Assembly: GCA_964034945.1 (NCBI GenBank)
Contig: OZ035963.1
Coordinates: forward strand, 65,678,682 to 65,742,681
Length of the DNA: 64,000 nucleotides
Direction of reading: 5' to 3'
Source of the DNA: Chrysopilus asiliformis
Taxonomy: Eukaryota; Arthropoda; Insecta; Diptera; Rhagionidae
The first letter of the stretch is position 1, and every line of letters starts with the position of its first letter. Shown here one piece after another: positions 62,101-64,000 of the stretch. Both the position numbers and the translations under genes were made by a program. The notes below the pieces were generated by a model. The model made no database searches. It had not been told where the DNA came from and worked only from the letters and a program-made list of their open reading frames with translations.

Positions 62101-63996
62101 TTCCGCGGATTCGCGCGAAATTTTCCGCGGATTCGCGATCAGCGACATTTTCCGCGGATTCGCGATCAGCGACATTTTCCGCGGATTTAGCGCGAAATTT
62201 TCCGCGGATTCGCGATCAGCGACATTTTCCGCGGATTCGGGATCAGCGAGGGAAATTTTCCGCGGATTCGCGATCAGCGACATTTTCCGCGGATTTAGCG
62301 CGAAATTTTCCGCTCTCGCGGTTTGGCCAGAGCGGCTATTTCGACAACTGATTTGTTCGAAAAATCTTAAACTTGAAAAGGGCGAAATGTTAAAACGGGC
62401 CCCTAGCGGGTTGGGGGTGGTGCCAGTCGATAGCCAGGGTACCATTAGCTGGGGTGTATCATCGTAGGGGGTTGTGAAAATTTCATCAAAAACGCGATTT
62501 TCCCACTCCTTCATGCTTTTTTTAACAGTTTTCCCTTTTTTACAAATTTCACATATTTCGATAAAGATCAGCGATCAGCGAGGGAAATTTTCCGCGGATT
62601 CGCGATCAGCGACATTTGCCGCGGATTTAGCGCGAAATTTTCCGCGGATTCGCGATCAGCGACATTTTCCGCGGATTCGCGATCAGCGACATTTTCCGCG
62701 GATTCGGGATCAGCGATCAGCGAGGAAAATTTTCCGCGGATTTAGCGCGAAATTTTCCGCGGATTCGCGATCAGCGACATTTTCCGCGGATTCGCAATCA
62801 GCGATTAGCGAGGGAAATTTTCCGCGGATTCGCGCGAAATTTTCCGCGGATTCGCGATCAGCGACATTTTCCGCGGATTCGCGATCAGCGACATTTTCCG
62901 CGGATTTAGCGCGAAATTTTCCGCGGATTCGCGATCAGCGACAGTTTCCGCGGATTCGCGCGAAATTTTCCGCGGATTCGCGATCAGCGACATTTTCCGC
63001 GGATTTAGCGCGAAATTTTCCGCGGATTCGCGATCAGCGACATTTTCCGCGGATTCGCAATCAGCGACATTTTCCGCGGATTCGCAATCAGCGACATTTT
63101 ACGCGGATTCGCGCGAAATTTTCCGCGGATTCGCGATCAGCGACATTTTCCGCGGATTCAGCGACATTTTCCGCGGATTCGCGATCAGCGACATTTTCCG
63201 CGGATTCGCGATCAGCGACATTTTCCGCGGATTTAGCGCGAAATTTTCCGCGGATTCGCGATCAGCGACATTTTCCGCGGATTCGGGATCAGCGAGGGAA
63301 ATTTTCCGCGGATTCGCGATCAGCGACATTTTCCGCGGATTTAGCGCGAAATTTTCCGCTCTCGCGGTTTGGCCAGAGCGGCTATTTCGACAACTGATTT
63401 GTTCGAAAAATCTTAAACTTGAAAAGGGCGAAATGTTAAAACGGGCCCCTAGCGGGTTGGGGGTGGTGCCAGTCGATAGCCAGGGTACCATTAGCTGGGG
63501 TGTATCATCGTAGGGGGTTGCGAAAATTTCATCAAAAACGCGATTTTCCCACTCCTTCATGCTTTTTTTAACAGTTTTCCCTTTTTTACAAATTTCACAT
63601 ATTTCGATAAAGATCAGCGATCAGCGAGGGAAATTTTCCGCGGATTCGCGATCAGCGACATTTGCCGCGGATTTAGCGCGAAATTTTCCGCGGATTCGCG
63701 ATCAGCGACATTTTCCGCGGATTCGCGATCAGCGACATTTTCCGCGGATTCGCAATCAGCGATTAGCGAGGGAAATTTTCCGCGGATTCGCGCGAAATTT
63801 TCCGCGGATTCGCGATCAGCGACATTTTCCGCGGATTCGCGATCAGCGACATTTTCCGCGGATTTAGCGCGAAATTTTCCGCGGATTCGCGATCAGCGAC
63901 AGTTTCCGCGGATTCGCGCTTTTTCGGATTTAGCGCGAAATTTTCCGCTCTCGCGGTTTGGCCAGAGCGGCTATTTCGACAACTGATTTGTTCGAC
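53139..63996 (+). repeat. 11.4-kb satellite block, second copy
   Basis: The same series of modules as the first copy, but lacking the 510-bp module that corresponds to 49795-50304. It also has a 3-bp loss near 57034, one extra A near 58406, and single-base losses near 58492, 58716, 58766, 59689, 60677 and 60916. These changes fully account for the offset falling from 11,376 to 10,858. The copy ends four bases before the window end. Confidence 0.87.
54888..58055 (+). repeat. Higher-order unit of about 3.2 kb, copy 4
   Basis: Modules of 499, 431, 679, 501, 428 and 630 bp. It corresponds to copy 3 shifted by 11,376 bp, except for a 3-bp loss near 57034. Confidence 0.85.
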
Positions 63997-64000
63997 ATTT

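Larger units (their letters stand above)
29557..63620 (+). repeat. G-rich spacer family, 59 copies
   Basis: Each copy runs from GGCTATTTCGAC through CGGGCCCCTAGCGGG, GGGTACCATTAGC and ACGCGATTTTCCCACTCC to CACATATTTCGATAA. The G(T/C)G of GGGTTG(T/C)GAAAAT lies at 29695, 30441, 30948, 31298, 31813, 32237, 32569, 32948, 33640, 34163, 34664, 35095, 35774, 36275, 36706, 37358, 37859, 38290, 38969, 39470, 39901, 40531, 40962, 41485, 42417, 43267, 43512, 44011, 44442, 45121, 45622, 46053, 46683, 47114, 47744, 48203, 48793, 49294, 49795, 50305, 51616, 52662, 53793, 54643, 54888, 55387, 55818, 56497, 56998, 57426, 58056, 58488, 59115, 59574, 60163, 60664, 61163, 62474 and 63520. Two left-junction types exist: CTCTCGCGGTTTGGCCAGAG before the spacer, or GATCAGGGCGGC. 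Copies at 43512 and 54888 are joined after GATCAGTGGGGG, and copies at 48793 and 60163 lack the first 30 bp or so. Confidence 0.93.
29046..64000 (+). repeat. CpG-rich satellite array with G-rich spacers
   Basis: About 35 kb of tandem sequence that continues past the window end. The basic words share TTTTCCGCGGATT and then take one of three endings: CGCGATCAGCGACA (27-bp word), TAGCGCGAAA (23-bp word) or CGCGCGAAA (22-bp word). Connector words CAGCGATCAGCGAGGGAAA and CGCAATCAGCGATTAGCGAG are interspersed. Clusters of these words alternate with a spacer of about 250 bp (59 copies). The region is far richer in CG dinucleotides than the preceding 29 kb. Long open frames on both strands arise because the words rarely contain stops. 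I treat the array as non-coding satellite. Confidence 0.95.

Noticed and set aside
29046..64000. Dozens of open frames of 60-307 codons in the satellite as genes
   Set aside because: Frames are open on both strands at once, plus-strand frames mostly begin at GTG, and lengths follow word number. There is no domain or codon bias to support coding.
29046..64000. CRISPR array
   Set aside because: The repeated words are contiguous with no unique spacers of constant length, the 250-bp spacers are themselves repeated, and the context is eukaryotic with no cas genes.
29046..64000. Ribosomal DNA intergenic spacer
   Set aside because: The alternation of short words with one conserved module resembles such spacers, but no 18S, 5.8S or 28S sequence was recognised anywhere in the window.

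Overview
The window looks like a gene-poor, repeat-rich stretch of an animal nuclear genome, most probably an arthropod. The evidence is an AT-rich background without bacterial gene organisation, a decayed Tc1/mariner-superfamily transposase with DD41D spacing (rosa-type), three hAT-type insertions with perfect 8-bp target-site duplications, MITE-like elements, and many short dispersed repeats that carry GACA/GACGGAC simple-sequence tracts. I cannot name the species. No intact host gene, rRNA or tRNA could be supported. The only recognisable protein-coding sequence is the transposase pseudogene at about 24.2-27.0 kb.

Layout. 1-7.2 kb is AT-rich non-coding DNA with a few dispersed-repeat fragments. 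7.27-7.50 kb is a MITE with 3-bp TAA duplications. 8.5-8.7 kb is a G-rich purine tract. 8.85-9.40 and 11.65-13.97 kb hold two copies of a dispersed repeat (family 1). The second copy is split by a hAT-type element (12136-13859), which is itself split by another hAT-type element (12488-13274), and that one contains a family 2 fragment. 14.1-15.18 kb is a 12-bp tandem array of about 960 bp bounded by inverted repeats. 16.9-17.8 kb is a family 2 repeat. 19.42-19.66 kb is a long, nearly perfect hairpin. 21.5-21.86 kb is another inverted-repeat element. 24039-27114 is a mariner (rosa-type) element interrupted by a 1767-bp hAT-type element, which carries a piggyBac-like MITE and a third family 1 copy.

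From about 29.05 kb to the window end, roughly 35 kb, lies one CpG-rich satellite array. It is built from 22-27-bp words sharing a TTTTCCGCGGATT core, punctuated by 59 copies of a G-rich spacer of about 250 bp. Spacer-to-spacer distances repeat in order: a higher-order unit of about 3.2 kb occurs four times, and an 11,376-bp block is tandemly duplicated (41763-53138 and 53139-63996). In spacing, the two 11.4-kb copies differ by one 510-bp module and eight small indels, all lying in 57.0-61.0 kb. The left edge is more irregular than the interior.

The many long open frames in the satellite and in the 12-bp array are by-products of stop-poor repeats and are not annotated as genes. The most notable structures are the multi-scale satellite, its paired 11.4-kb blocks, and the two transposon nests, whose insertion order can be read from target-site duplications.
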